Numbered from the stretch's first letter, positions 26,281 to 34,858 are shown. The stretch is DNA of 64,000 nucleotides from Crocinitomicaceae bacterium (GCA_022447585.1 JAKVAR010000009.1:121133-185132); one strand, 5' to 3'. The notes: generated from the letters alone by a model not told the origin. Numbers and translations: made by a program.

Positions 26281-28419
26281 ATGAATATAGGAATAACAAA
26301 GTCCATCACTACAGGAGGTAAAGAAATCTCCATTGAGACTGGAAAGTTAGCGAAGCAAGCTGACGGGTCCGTAGTGTTACGAATGGGCGACACAATGATT
26401 TTAGCAACAGTGGTTGCTAATAAAGAAGCAAGAGATGGTGTAGATTTCCTGCCTCTTACAGTAGATTACAAAGAAAAATTCGCAGCTGATGGAAGAATCC
26501 CAGGTTCTTTCTTTAGAAGAGAGTCTCGTCCGTCGGAAAGAGAAATTCTTGTTATGCGTATCGTAGATAGAGCGTTAAGACCCTTATTTCCAGATGATTA
26601 TCATGCTGAAGTACAAGTAATGATGCAATTAATCGCATATGACGGAGTAAACAGTCCTGATGCATTAGTTGGTTTCGCTGCTTCTACAGCAATTGCTTGT
26701 TCTGATATTCCGTTTAATGGCCCAATGTCGGAAGTAAGAGTTGGTCGTGTTGATGGTGAATGGATAATTAATCCAACGCTTGAGCAAATGGCTATTTCTC
26801 AGATTGATTGTATGATCGCCGGAACTATCGATAACATTGTTATGGTAGAAGGTGAGATGAATGAGATTTCGGAAGAGGAAATGGTTGAAATCATTAAAGT
26901 AGCTCACGAAGCAATTAAAGAACAGTGTCAATTCCAATTGGATTTAGCTGCTCAAATTCCAACTTCTTCACCGAAAAGAGAATACTGTCACGAAGATCAT
27001 AACGATGAGTTCCGTGCTAGAGTAATGGATGCTTGTTATGAGAAGTGTAGAGATGTAGCAAAACAAGGTATAGCTTCTAAAGAGAAAAGAGCTGAGTTGT
27101 TTGGTGCTGTTAAGGAAGAATTTACTTCAAGTCTTTCGGAAGAAGAAACTGAAGAGTTAGGGAAATACGTTTCTGTATATTTTAAAGCAGCTATGAAGAA
27201 AGCTGTTCGAGATACAATGTTAAATGACAACATTCGTCTAGATGGTCGTAAGTTTGATGAAGTTCGTCCAATATGGGCGGAAGTTGATTACTTGCCAACT
27301 GCGCATGGATCATCTGTATTTACAAGAGGTGAAACTCAATCATTGACTACTTTAACATTAGGTGGTAAAATGGATGAGCAAATGATTGATGATGTTACTT
27401 TTAAAGGAACAACTAATTTCATGCTTCACTATAATTTCCCGCCATTCTCAACAGGTGAGGCTAGACCTATTAGAGGTACTTCGCGTCGTGAGGTTGGTCA
27501 TGGTAATCTTGCTTTAAGGGCATTGAAACCAGTCCTTCCAGAGGATAATGCATACACGATTCGTTTAGTTTCTGAAATTTTAGAATCGAATGGCTCTTCT
27601 TCGATGGCAACTGTTTGTGCTGGTACATTGGCGCTTATGGATGGAGGTGTTCAAATTAAAGCTCCAGTTTCTGGTATCGCAATGGGATTAGTTGCTGAGG
27701 GTGGTAAATTTGCAGTTCTTTCTGATATCTTAGGTGATGAAGATCACTTAGGAGATATGGATTTTAAAATTACAGGTACTGCTGAAGGGATTACCGCATG
27801 TCAAATGGATATCAAAGTAGATGGTCTTCCTTATGAGGTGTTGATTCAAGCATTGAATCAAGCAAAAGAAGGGCGTTTACATATCTTGAATAAGATTATT
27901 GAAACAATTGCGGCTCCTAATCCAGATTTTAAACCACAAACTCCTCGTATAGAAGCATTTAATGTTCCTAATGATATGATTGGTGCTATTATCGGACCTG
28001 GTGGGAAAATTATCCAACAGTTACAAAAAGATACGAGCACTACAATTACAATTGAAGAGTTAGAAAATGGTGAAGGTCGCGTTCAAATTATGTCGAACAA
28101 CGGTGATGACATGAACAATGCGGTTAAGGCTATTAAACAAATTGCATTCCCTCCTGTAGTAGAAGAAGGGGCTACGTATGAAGGAAAAATCAAGTCTTTA
28201 CAGGCTTACGGAGTATTCGTTGAGATTTTACCGGGTACGGATGGTTTAATTCATATTTCTGAATTCTCACACGAACGTGTTGCTAAAATGGAAGACGTTT
28301 GTAAAGAAGGAGACGTGGTTAAGTTTAAAGTTGTTGGTAGAGATCCAAAGTCTAAAAAGTTCAAGCTTTCTAGAAAAGTTCTTCTTCCAAAACCAGAAGC
28401 GGAAAAATCTGCTGAATAA
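26281..28419 (+). CDS. pnp: Polyribonucleotide nucleotidyltransferase (PNPase)
   Basis: PNPase degrades RNA 3' to 5' by phosphorolysis and is a core RNA-turnover enzyme. The 712-residue protein has two RNase PH domains; the first has RIPGSFFRRESRPSEREIL (about 76), the second LDGRKFDEVRPIWAEVDYLP and the phosphate-site block EILESNGSSSMATVCAG (about 435). A KH domain (DMIGAIIGPGGKIIQQLQ, about 563-580) and an S1 domain (GVFVEILPGTDGLIHISEFS, about 645) finish the protein. It lies 136 bases after the rpsO stop with the rpsO terminator between, so it probably has its own start signals. Confidence 0.98.
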   Translation: MNIGITKSITTGGKEISIETGKLAKQADGSVVLRMGDTMILATVVANKEARDGVDFLPLTVDYKEKFAADGRIPGSFFRRESRPSEREILVMRIVDRALRPLFPDDYHAEVQVMMQLIAYDGVNSPDALVGFAASTAIACSDIPFNGPMSEVRVGRVDGEWIINPTLEQMAISQIDCMIAGTIDNIVMVEGEMNEISEEEMVEIIKVAHEAIKEQCQFQLDLAAQIPTSSPKREYCHEDHNDEFRARVMDACYEKCRDVAKQGIASKEKRAELFGAVKEEFTSSLSEEETEELGKYVSVYFKAAMKKAVRDTMLNDNIRLDGRKFDEVRPIWAEVDYLPTAHGSSVFTRGETQSLTTLTLGGKMDEQMIDDVTFKGTTNFMLHYNFPPFSTGEARPIRGTSRREVGHGNLALRALKPVLPEDNAYTIRLVSEILESNGSSSMATVCAGTLALMDGGVQIKAPVSGIAMGLVAEGGKFAVLSDILGDEDHLGDMDFKITGTAEGITACQMDIKVDGLPYEVLIQALNQAKEGRLHILNKIIETIAAPNPDFKPQTPRIEAFNVPNDMIGAIIGPGGKIIQQLQKDTSTTITIEELENGEGRVQIMSNNGDDMNNAVKAIKQIAFPPVVEEGATYEGKIKSLQAYGVFVEILPGTDGLIHISEFSHERVAKMEDVCKEGDVVKFKVVGRDPKSKKFKLSRKVLLPKPEAEKSAE

Positions 28420-28438
28420 GCAAAATATTAACTATATT

Positions 28439-28472
28439 AAAGGGCTAATCGTGATTCGATTAGCCCTTTTTT
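28439..28472 (+). terminator. Intrinsic terminator after pnp
   Basis: AGGGCTAATCG pairs perfectly over 11 bp with CGATTAGCCCT around a 5-base loop, followed by a run of six to seven T. It begins 20 bases after the pnp stop and ends before the next gene's ATG. Confidence 0.9.
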
Positions 28473-28488
28473 ATTTATAATTTCCGCT

Positions 28489-29832
28489 ATGAAATCACTT
28501 TTTTTATTCGTTGTATTTTCTTTTGTCAGTTCAATTTTATTTTCACAAAAACTGAAAATTTCAATAGTTGATATTTATGAAACGCCTATTGAATCTGTTG
28601 ATGTTTTGAATAGAGAGGAAGTTATAATAGGTAAGTCAGATAAAAACGGTCAAGTCATAATTGATATAGCAAAACACAATATTATTGGATTATCAAAGAA
28701 GGGCTATACAAATCGATGGTTCAAACTAGCATCGTTTGAAGGGGATGAGATATCGGTTACATTACAATATTACTATCAGGAATTAGATGCAGTAGATGTC
28801 GCCGAATCTAGGCCAGAAAGTGCACTAGATATAGATGCAGTAAATATTATCGATTATGTTCCTTTTAAGAATTCGCTTTTAACCTTAAAAAGTCATCGAG
28901 GAAAAAATTATATTGGAATAGATAGTTTAGGGAAAGAAGGCGCAAAGTTTGTTTTTGAACCCAATCGTCCTAAGCGCCTCTTTCAAGATTGCCTTGGTAA
29001 TATTCATGTAGTATGCCCTGAAATGGTTTATCAAATTGCGATATTCAATAATGAACTTGTGATCATTGATCAAATCAAAAAAGACTTCTTTAATATACTT
29101 TTAGCTCCTTGTGTCGCTAAATTTGGTGATAAATATGTATTGAAAGCTTTATCACAAAACAATCAAGCTTATAGTTTATCGCTTTTCGATCGTCACTCGG
29201 ATCCAAACACTTTCTATTATGAGGTGGATGAATTGAGTGCAGAGGTTGCTTCGGAAGAAGCAATTAAACTTGAATTCGCGGTAAGAGAGCAATTCTTTGA
29301 TGATTCTCTCAATTTTCATGCATTAGATTTAAGAAACTATTTACGACAAGTGTACAATGGGGAGAACCCAGATGTAAATCTAGATTTCCTTCAAAGGTCT
29401 CTAATTAAACCCAATGGTTCTAAAACGAAGTGGACTGAGCGTTATGCTCAATATAAAACCTTGACTTATCCTATAAATGTGCGCTCGTTTCAAATTGGAA
29501 ATGAAGTTGCGGTTGTTAATTATGAAGTAGATTCGTTACTTCTTTTTAATACTATAGGTAAGCAAATTTCTCAAGTTCCTTTTTCTGTAAGTGGCGATAT
29601 CAAAGAAGTATGGCAGGATTTAGCCAATGACAATATTTACTTCTATACACGTTATAAAGGAAACCATTCTATATTTTATCTGAATGATGTGACAGGGGAA
29701 ACAACTTTTCTGAAAAGTATGCGTGAACTCGGCTTGTCTAGAAAACATAAAATCTATGATGGCTATCTGTACTTCCTCGAAATTGACAATGGATATTATC
29801 GCATTCAAAGAGTTCGGTTACCAAATCATTAA
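28489..29832 (+). CDS. Secreted protein of unknown function with CarboxypepD_reg-like N terminus
   Basis: A 447-residue protein with a signal peptide (MKSLFLFVVFSFVSSILFSQ). Residues about 21-100 resemble a short carboxypeptidase-regulatory-like sandwich (KISIVDIYETPIESVDV, then GKSDKNGQVIID). After QELDAVDVAESRPES the remaining 330 residues have recurring Asp/Tyr-rich strands like a beta-propeller (for example EVWQDLANDNIYFYTRYKG). I recognise no active site and no T9SS sorting domain at the C terminus. It probably works in the periplasm or at the outer membrane. It overlaps the convergent yitT-family gene by 4 bases. Confidence 0.7.
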   Translation: MKSLFLFVVFSFVSSILFSQKLKISIVDIYETPIESVDVLNREEVIIGKSDKNGQVIIDIAKHNIIGLSKKGYTNRWFKLASFEGDEISVTLQYYYQELDAVDVAESRPESALDIDAVNIIDYVPFKNSLLTLKSHRGKNYIGIDSLGKEGAKFVFEPNRPKRLFQDCLGNIHVVCPEMVYQIAIFNNELVIIDQIKKDFFNILLAPCVAKFGDKYVLKALSQNNQAYSLSLFDRHSDPNTFYYEVDELSAEVASEEAIKLEFAVREQFFDDSLNFHALDLRNYLRQVYNGENPDVNLDFLQRSLIKPNGSKTKWTERYAQYKTLTYPINVRSFQIGNEVAVVNYEVDSLLLFNTIGKQISQVPFSVSGDIKEVWQDLANDNIYFYTRYKGNHSIFYLNDVTGETTFLKSMRELGLSRKHKIYDGYLYFLEIDNGYYRIQRVRLPNH

Positions 29833-30689
29833 TTCATGAGGTTTGAATTAGACTTAAGTACAACTATGCTGGCGCTCGGGTCAATTTTATAGATATCATC
29901 TTCAAGCAATGATAACTTTCTATTTCCCTTCGTTATGACCGTCATTTTATATGATGAGTCTTGATGGATATGTTGTATCAAGCTAGAAACCTTATTTGAT
30001 TTATCTACAATTCGAGATTTAATAAAATCGTTGTTCTCTGAAAAGACAATAATTGTTTTATTCTCTTCACGTTTTTGAAGTAAGTAATCAATTGTCTTAC
30101 TCATCGCTACAATAGCTATGATCGAATATGCCGCAATCGTGTAGTTTCCGTAAGTTATAATTCCTAAGGCGATAACTACTACGTTTATGATTAACATCAA
30201 TTGACTGAATTTCATTTTTACCTTTATAGAAATAATTCGAACTAGAATATCATTCCCACCAGTGGTAGCTCCTGCATACTTAACTATAGCAATGGCAAGA
30301 CCAATAAGAATCCCGCCAAAGATTGATGAAACCAACACGTCTTCAACATAGATTTTCTCTTTCACTATAAGGCTAATTCCATCAAGAAGAAACGATACTG
30401 AAACCATTAAGAAACTGGTTTTTAATCCAATTTTTATCCCAAGCAGTTTAGTGCCCCAGATCAAAAGAGGAATGTTAATTAGTAGCGCTATCATACCTAC
30501 CGAGATATCTATAACCTCATGTAAGATTATGCTTAGACCGAATATTCCGCCTGGTACGACATTAAATGGTACTATAAAAATTGCGTAAGAGATTGCTAGA
30601 AGTAATGCACCTATAAATATTAAGCTATAACTCTTTAGTTCTGCCTTAATCGCTTTTTTGTGACTTCGTTGTAATTGTAATCGTTTCAT
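29829..30689 (-). CDS. YitT-family membrane protein (YitT_membrane plus DUF2179)
   Basis: A 286-residue integral membrane protein. Five hydrophobic segments fill residues about 22-200 (for example YSLIFIGALLLAISYAIFIV and GGILIGLAIAIVKYAGATTGG). A cytoplasmic alpha/beta domain of the DUF2179 type follows at about 205-285 (KTIIVFSENNDFIKSRIV, then YKMTVITKGNRKLSLLEDDI and IDPSASIVVLKS). Members are widespread, but their transported substrate is not established. The gene is preceded by an unusual arrangement of two terminator hairpins and a leader peptide ORF, which suggests control by attenuation. Confidence 0.87.
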   Translation of the reverse strand: MKRLQLQRSHKKAIKAELKSYSLIFIGALLLAISYAIFIVPFNVVPGGIFGLSIILHEVIDISVGMIALLINIPLLIWGTKLLGIKIGLKTSFLMVSVSFLLDGISLIVKEKIYVEDVLVSSIFGGILIGLAIAIVKYAGATTGGNDILVRIISIKVKMKFSQLMLIINVVVIALGIITYGNYTIAAYSIIAIVAMSKTIDYLLQKREENKTIIVFSENNDFIKSRIVDKSNKVSSLIQHIHQDSSYKMTVITKGNRKLSLLEDDIYKIDPSASIVVLKSNSNLMN

Positions 30690-30694
30690 TATGT

Positions 30695-30730
30695 AAAAAA
30701 AAAGTCCCTTTGAAAATGTTCAAAGGGACT
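30695..30730 (-). terminator. Terminator/attenuator directly before the yitT-family gene
   Basis: On the minus strand AGTCCCTTTGA pairs perfectly (11 bp) with TCAAAGGGACT around a 6-base loop, followed by nine T. The T-run ends 5 bases before the ATG of the yitT-family gene. A terminator in that position stops transcription before the gene, so regulated read-through (attenuation) is the natural reading. Confidence 0.8.
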
Positions 30731-30753
30731 AGTTAAAATTTTGATTGTTTTAT

Positions 30754-30843
30754 CTATTCTCCTTTGGGCAACGGAAATGCAAAGTACATCATCACTAAAG
30801 GTGATGCACAAAAAATGATCGTGTTATAATTAGTTGTCCTCAT
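30754..30843 (-). CDS. Candidate 29-residue leader peptide before yitT
   Basis: A short ORF on the minus strand, ATG at 30843 to TAG at 30756-30754, starting MRTTNYNTIIFCASPL and ending FAFPLPKGE. It lies between the two terminator hairpins. Its last codons contain CAAAGG, which can pair with CCTTTG in the 5' arm of the terminator before yitT. A ribosome at the end of the ORF would block that pairing and allow termination, as in classic leader-peptide attenuators. No single amino acid dominates the peptide, so the sensed signal is not obvious. An internal hairpin CATCAC-CTTTA-GTGATG lies in the middle of the ORF. Confidence 0.45.
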   Translation of the reverse strand: MRTTNYNTIIFCASPLVMMYFAFPLPKGE

Positions 30844-30854
30844 AATTGTTACTC

Positions 30855-30886
30855 AAAAAAAAACGCTCTACATAAAGCAGAGCGTT
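30855..30886 (-). terminator. Second minus-strand terminator further upstream of yitT
   Basis: AACGCTCT pairs with AGAGCGTT (8 bp) around a 9-base loop, followed on the minus strand by nine T. It lies 12 bases upstream of the leader peptide ATG. No annotated gene lies behind it on this strand, only about 110 bases to a promoter-like box, so it ends a short RNA or acts as a first attenuator. Confidence 0.75.
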
Positions 30887-30976
30887 CAAAATATATATAC
30901 GTTCTACTGTTAGCGGGTAGGGAAATTTCTAACTACTCTATTAAACATTAAACATGGATAATTCTTTATCATGGTG

Positions 30977-30984
30977 CAAAATTA
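30977..30984 (-). promoter_or_regulatory. -7 box of the yitT leader transcript
   Basis: The minus strand reads TAATTTTG followed by CACC, the same context as the rpsO box. A transcript from here would start near 30970 and run through both terminators toward the yitT-family gene. A 20-codon ORF (30972-30910) begins at or before the predicted start point, so it is not called as a gene. Confidence 0.5.
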
Positions 30985-31069
30985 TGAAATAATTACATGC
31001 AATGAGTTAAAATTATTCTTTTTTTGAAAAAGTGATATGTGAATATTTGAATAGGGCAGTGGTAGTTAA

Positions 31070-31100
31070 TTGGCTCGAATTATTTCTAACTTTACATTTG
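31070..31100 (+). promoter_or_regulatory. Complete Bacteroidota-type promoter for the 85-residue protein gene
   Basis: TTG at 31070-31072 is followed after 20 bases by TACATTTG at 31093-31100. Both elements and the spacing fit the Bacteroidota -33/-7 pattern. The ATG lies 19 bases after the -7 box. Confidence 0.65.
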
Positions 31101-31119
31101 AATTGAAAACACTTACATC

Positions 31120-31377
31120 ATGGCAAGTAAAAAGAATATTAAAAAGGACGTAAAACAAATGGTTTATGATATCATGGATGATTGCGACTTTATTGTAGTT
31201 TCAGGAGGAAAGGGTGCTGATAAGGCAGTTAAGCTTATGGATGACGCAGTGGAGTTTTACGAAACTATTGTTCCTAAAATCAATGCAGCAAAAAAAAAGG
31301 CAGATTTCAAATCTGTTAGAGCTGAAATCGAAGAGAAAGCTATCGGATTTGTTCAGGAGTTGAATAAAATGGGTTAA
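31120..31377 (+). CDS. Small conserved-type protein of unknown function, 85 residues
   Basis: A soluble protein with a lysine-rich start (MASKKNIKKDVKQMVYDIMD) and mostly helical character. A Gly turn lies at about 30 (VVSGGKGADKAVKLMDDAVE), followed by two charged amphipathic helices. No signal peptide, membrane segment or known motif is seen. It has its own full promoter and its own strong terminator, so it is a single-gene unit, which supports it being a real and well-expressed gene. The function is unknown. Confidence 0.75.
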   Translation: MASKKNIKKDVKQMVYDIMDDCDFIVVSGGKGADKAVKLMDDAVEFYETIVPKINAAKKKADFKSVRAEIEEKAIGFVQELNKMG

Positions 31378-31396
31378 TTAAAAATCTTATTTTAGG

Positions 31397-31427
31397 GCGT
31401 CTATCTTTTTGATAGACGCTTTTTTTT
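31397..31427 (+). terminator. Intrinsic terminator after the 85-residue protein gene
   Basis: GCGTCTATC pairs perfectly (9 bp) with GATAGACGC around a TTTTT loop, followed by eight T. It begins 20 bases after the stop codon. Confidence 0.9.
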
Positions 31428-31443
31428 GCTTTAAACTTTGAAT

Positions 31444-32835
31444 ATGCCCAAACTTAATTTTAAACAAATAATTACATCAATAGGAATTATTTCTTTCATA
31501 GCAATGTTGCTTTTGACTCCGAAAGATGATTTAACTGTACAGACTTTTTGGTACGCTATTGCTTTAGCGGGGTTAATGGTCTTATTTTGGTTGTTTGAAG
31601 TAGTGCCGATATATGTAACTGCCTTGTTCCCTTTTGTAATGGGAATTCCCCTGGGGGTATTAAAAGCTTCCGACTTAACTGCTGCATATGGTCATAAGTA
31701 CATTTATCTGTTTTTAGGAGGATTTATCCTTTCTTTAGCCTTAGAGAAATGGAATGCGCACAAACAAATAGCTGAAGGGATTATAAGGTTGGTAGGAACT
31801 TCAAAGGCGAGAATATTGTTAGGCTTTTTATTGAGTACAGGATTGCTAAGTATGTGGATTTCAAATACGGCTACGTCGCTTATGATGCTTCCAATGGCTA
31901 TGGCCGTTTTGGTAAACATTGAAAAAGATAAAAAGTCAAAGTTTTCAACATTTCTTTTGTTGTCCGTTGCTTATGGAGCAAGTATCGGAGGCATGGCAAC
32001 TTTAGTGGGTTCTCCACCAAATATTTTGATGGCAGGTTTACTAGAAGATAAATTCGATATTTCAGTTAGTTTTTTAGATTGGATGAAAGTTGGATTACCC
32101 TTATCATTAATTATGATGACTGTCGTATTTTGCTTCTTCTATTTTTTATTGGGGCATGAAAGAAAAGAAGAACTAGATTCCGTGCAGGGGGATAAAAAGA
32201 AATGGACTAAGAATCAATTAAGAGTTGTTTTACTTTTTGTCGTAATGGTTTTACTTTGGTCGTTTCGAGGTCCGTTAACAAAGTATACAGGGATTACCTA
32301 TACTGACGAAGGTGTTGCTGTTCTTGGTGCTATTTTACTTTTCTTTTTGCCAGGTTCAAAAAAGGGTGAAAAATTATTAGAATGGAAGGATACTTCAAAA
32401 CTTCCTTGGGGAATCCTTATTTTATTTGGAGGAGGTATGGCTTTGGCTAAAATGCTTGAAATCAATGGTGTAATTGAACAGTTGACCTCTGTGTTTACGA
32501 ATTATGTAAATGCACCTCTAGTGATATTGTTGGGTGTTTTAATCATCATTGCAATTTTTGGAACGGAAATTATGTCGAATATGGCATTAGTTTCAGTATT
32601 CATCCCTGTTGTTGCTGATTTTGCATTTGACACTGAATATTCAATACTTCAATTATGTATGCCTATAACGCTCGCTGCTAGCTGCGCATTTATGTTGCCT
32701 GTAGGAACTCCTCCCAATGCTATAGTCTTCGGCTCTGGACAATTGAAAATAAGTCAAATGGCAAAAACAGGATTCGTTTTGAATTTAATTGGTGTAATTG
32801 TCGTGGTACTTTTTTCTATGTTGGTATTAGGATAA
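31444..32835 (+). CDS. DASS/SLC13-family anion symporter
   Basis: A polytopic membrane protein of the divalent anion:sodium symporter family, which takes up dicarboxylates, citrate, phosphate or sulfate with Na+. The start is taken at ATG 31444 (463 residues) instead of the TTG two codons earlier. The two Ser-Asn-Thr type substrate/sodium motifs are present as WISNTATSLMMLP (about 137) and EIMSNMALVSVFIPV (about 377); the second reads SNM where SNT is common. Other family blocks are GSPPNILMAG and VGTPPNAIVFGSG. The substrate cannot be predicted with confidence. Confidence 0.88.
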   Translation: MPKLNFKQIITSIGIISFIAMLLLTPKDDLTVQTFWYAIALAGLMVLFWLFEVVPIYVTALFPFVMGIPLGVLKASDLTAAYGHKYIYLFLGGFILSLALEKWNAHKQIAEGIIRLVGTSKARILLGFLLSTGLLSMWISNTATSLMMLPMAMAVLVNIEKDKKSKFSTFLLLSVAYGASIGGMATLVGSPPNILMAGLLEDKFDISVSFLDWMKVGLPLSLIMMTVVFCFFYFLLGHERKEELDSVQGDKKKWTKNQLRVVLLFVVMVLLWSFRGPLTKYTGITYTDEGVAVLGAILLFFLPGSKKGEKLLEWKDTSKLPWGILILFGGGMALAKMLEINGVIEQLTSVFTNYVNAPLVILLGVLIIIAIFGTEIMSNMALVSVFIPVVADFAFDTEYSILQLCMPITLAASCAFMLPVGTPPNAIVFGSGQLKISQMAKTGFVLNLIGVIVVVLFSMLVLG

Positions 32836-32852
32836 ACTAACAGTCAAAAATG

Positions 32853-32860
32853 TATCTTTG
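32853..32860 (+). promoter_or_regulatory. -7 box of yaaA
   Basis: TATCTTTG matches TAnnTTTG exactly and lies 14 bases before the yaaA ATG. No TTG at the right distance was seen. Confidence 0.45.
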
Positions 32861-32874
32861 TTAAAATAAATTAT

Positions 32875-33636
32875 ATGAAAGTATTACTCTCACCAGCAAA
32901 GGCAATTGATATTACAAAGTCTCTAAATACTAAAGAATATTCTTCTCCTGTTTTTATGGATGAAGCGAAATCTTTAATCAGTAAGTTGAGTAAATTTTCA
33001 GCTAAGAAGATAGGAGAGATGATGCATTTGTCAAAGGAGTTATCTGATTTGAATCACCAACGTTATAAAGATTGGTCAACTGAAACGTGCAAGAATGACA
33101 GCAATGCTCCAGTATCGGCTGCTTTTAATGGAGAGGTTTATAGAGGATTGGACGCACCTTCCATGAATGAAGAGCAATTGAAAGTGGCACAGGATAAAAT
33201 CAGAATTCTTTCAGGCGTTTATGGTGTTTTAAAACCAATGGATATCATCTATCCGTATCGATTAGAAATGGGTACTAAATGGGCTGTAACACCTGCAAAA
33301 AGTAATTTGTATAAGTTTTGGGGAAGTAAAATTGCGAAAGCATTGAATGATGAAAATGAGTCTGGGGTAACGATTAATTTAGCATCAACGGAGTATTTTA
33401 AAGCAGTAGATAAAAAGACTTTAAAAGGACGTGTTATTACTCCAACATTCAAAGAATTTAAAAACGGAGACTATAAAGTGATTATGGTTTTTGCCAAAAG
33501 AGCTAGAGGTTCAATGGCTAGATATATTGTAGACCACAATATATCCAATCCAGAAGATCTTAAAATGTTTGATACAGATGGTTATTCGTTTAATGCGAAT
33601 ATGTCTGAGGAAGATAACTGGGTGTTTACCAGGTAG
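32875..33636 (+). CDS. yaaA: YaaA family protein (DUF328), peroxide stress
   Basis: A 253-residue cytoplasmic protein of the YaaA family; in E. coli YaaA lowers free iron and protects DNA during hydrogen peroxide stress. Family blocks are MKVLLSPAKAID (1-12), PVSAAFNGEVYRGLDA (about 79-94), ILSGVYGVLKPMDIIYPYRLEMG (about 108, two adjoining parts) and VIMVFAKRARGSMARYIVD (about 201). The C terminus ends in the usual DGYSFNANMSEEDNWVF region. The length fits the family. Confidence 0.95.
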   Translation: MKVLLSPAKAIDITKSLNTKEYSSPVFMDEAKSLISKLSKFSAKKIGEMMHLSKELSDLNHQRYKDWSTETCKNDSNAPVSAAFNGEVYRGLDAPSMNEEQLKVAQDKIRILSGVYGVLKPMDIIYPYRLEMGTKWAVTPAKSNLYKFWGSKIAKALNDENESGVTINLASTEYFKAVDKKTLKGRVITPTFKEFKNGDYKVIMVFAKRARGSMARYIVDHNISNPEDLKMFDTDGYSFNANMSEEDNWVFTR

Positions 33637-33639
33637 AAT

Positions 33640-34101
33640 TTACTTTACGGCAAATTCGAAATCATCATTCTTGTCAAGAATATCCCAAGTATGATCTGCT
33701 AAAAGCCTCACCGTTGCAATAAAGAGGAATGATTTTTTGGAGCGACCCCATTGATCTGGTGCAATTAAAGATAAAAGGAATGTACTGTCTTCTTTTTCAT
33801 ATAAATGATAAACATGATTAATGATTGGTTCGAATCGAATTTCGGCATCATAAATGATTTCTGAAATTCCTTTACGCGCATTCAACTTTTTGGCCTGTTC
33901 TGCTAATAATTGCATTTGTTCATAAATCTGACCTAATTGCATGTCAGTTTGATGCTCCATTGCAGCTAATGCACGCCCTTTCAGTTTACCCTGGTCTTCA
34001 GGTTTTACAACTGCAGACCCCAAATGATGACCATACTCTAACGTGTTTGGAGTCTCTGTGATTTTCTCTGGATCGATTGGGTTATTGAATTCTTTTGCCA
34101 T
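33640..34101 (-). CDS. DUF2452 domain-containing protein
   Basis: The start at ATG 34101 (MAKEFNNPIDPEKITETPN) gives 153 residues; the frame extends 8 codons further, but the added part is unlike a protein start. The protein is soluble, with a central helical stretch (QMQLLAEQAKKLNARKGISE) and a C-terminal part with SLIAPDQWGRSK. This pattern matches the DUF2452 family, which I know mainly from Bacteroidota and marine bacteria and which has no assigned function. It lies downstream of efp on the same strand but beyond the efp terminator. Confidence 0.75.
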   Translation of the reverse strand: MAKEFNNPIDPEKITETPNTLEYGHHLGSAVVKPEDQGKLKGRALAAMEHQTDMQLGQIYEQMQLLAEQAKKLNARKGISEIIYDAEIRFEPIINHVYHLYEKEDSTFLLSLIAPDQWGRSKKSFLFIATVRLLADHTWDILDKNDDFEFAVK

Positions 34102-34157
34102 ACTATAAATATAAGGTTTATGCATTTTTTCTACAATAGAATTGGCAAGTTTGGAGC

Positions 34158-34190
34158 AAAAAAAAAGGGAAGTAAAATTTCCCCTTTTTT
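34158..34190 (-). terminator. Terminator after efp
   Basis: GGGAA and TTCCC arms flanked by A and T runs form a hairpin that is almost symmetric. On the minus strand it is followed by nine T, 16 bases after the efp stop. It could also work in the other direction, but no plus-strand gene reads into it. Confidence 0.7.
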
Positions 34191-34205
34191 AATATTTAGT
34201 TCTGT

Positions 34206-34772
34206 CTAGTTTTTAACGCGTTCAACGTAAACCCCAGTTCTTGTATCAATTTTAATCGTCTCTCCGGTATCAATAAATAAAGGAACACGAACCTCAGCGC
34301 CTGTTGCGATAGTGGCTGGTTTCATCGTGTTTGTGGCAGTATCACCCTTAATTCCAGGTTCAGTATATGTAACCTCAGAAATCAAGTGCATTGGCAGCTC
34401 AAGTACAAGAGGCATTTCCTCTTCGGCATGAAATAATATGTTACAAACCATACTCTCCATCAAAAACTCTGGCTTATCAACCATTGTATTCGGAATGTTC
34501 ACTTGTTCGTAATTCTTACTATTCATGAAGACATAAGAATCTCCTTCTTGGTATAAATACTGATACTCTCTATTTTCAATACGAACGATATCAATTTTAT
34601 GACCAGCAGAGAAAGTGAAATCAAGCACTTTTCCTGTTTCAATTTGTCTCATTTTTGTTCTTACAAAAGCAGGGCCTTTTCCTGGTTTTACGTGTTGAAA
34701 TTCGATGATCTGAACTAATTTATCATTATGCTTAATGCATAGTCCGTTTTTTATGTCCGATGTATTTGCCAT
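34206..34772 (-). CDS. efp: Translation elongation factor P
   Basis: EF-P binds between the P and E sites and rescues ribosomes stalled on polyproline. The 188-residue length is standard. The N-terminal KOW-like domain carries the loop HVKPGKGPAFVRTK (about 27-40) with Lys32 at the tip, the residue modified in other bacteria. The OB-fold domains follow, including FMNSKNYEQVNIP and the C-terminal signature-like GDTATNTMKPATIATGAEVRVPLF (two adjoining parts). No EpmA/EpmB-type modification gene is next to it. Confidence 0.97.
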   Translation of the reverse strand: MANTSDIKNGLCIKHNDKLVQIIEFQHVKPGKGPAFVRTKMRQIETGKVLDFTFSAGHKIDIVRIENREYQYLYQEGDSYVFMNSKNYEQVNIPNTMVDKPEFLMESMVCNILFHAEEEMPLVLELPMHLISEVTYTEPGIKGDTATNTMKPATIATGAEVRVPLFIDTGETIKIDTRTGVYVERVKN

Positions 34773-34858
34773 TTTTTCTGTTTTTGTTGTGGCCGAATAT
34801 AAGCAATTTTATTTATTGAATCCTTTCAAATGGGCTTTAATAATGGCATCTTTGTGAT

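Noticed and set aside
30910-30972. 20-codon ORF on the minus strand as a second leader peptide
   Set aside because: Its ATG lies at or before the predicted transcript start, and no other support for translation is visible. It was left out of the gene list.
33815-33845. tRNA T-loop-like sequence GGTTCGAATCG
   Set aside because: It lies inside the DUF2452 coding region. No acceptor stem, anticodon arm or D-loop can be built around it.
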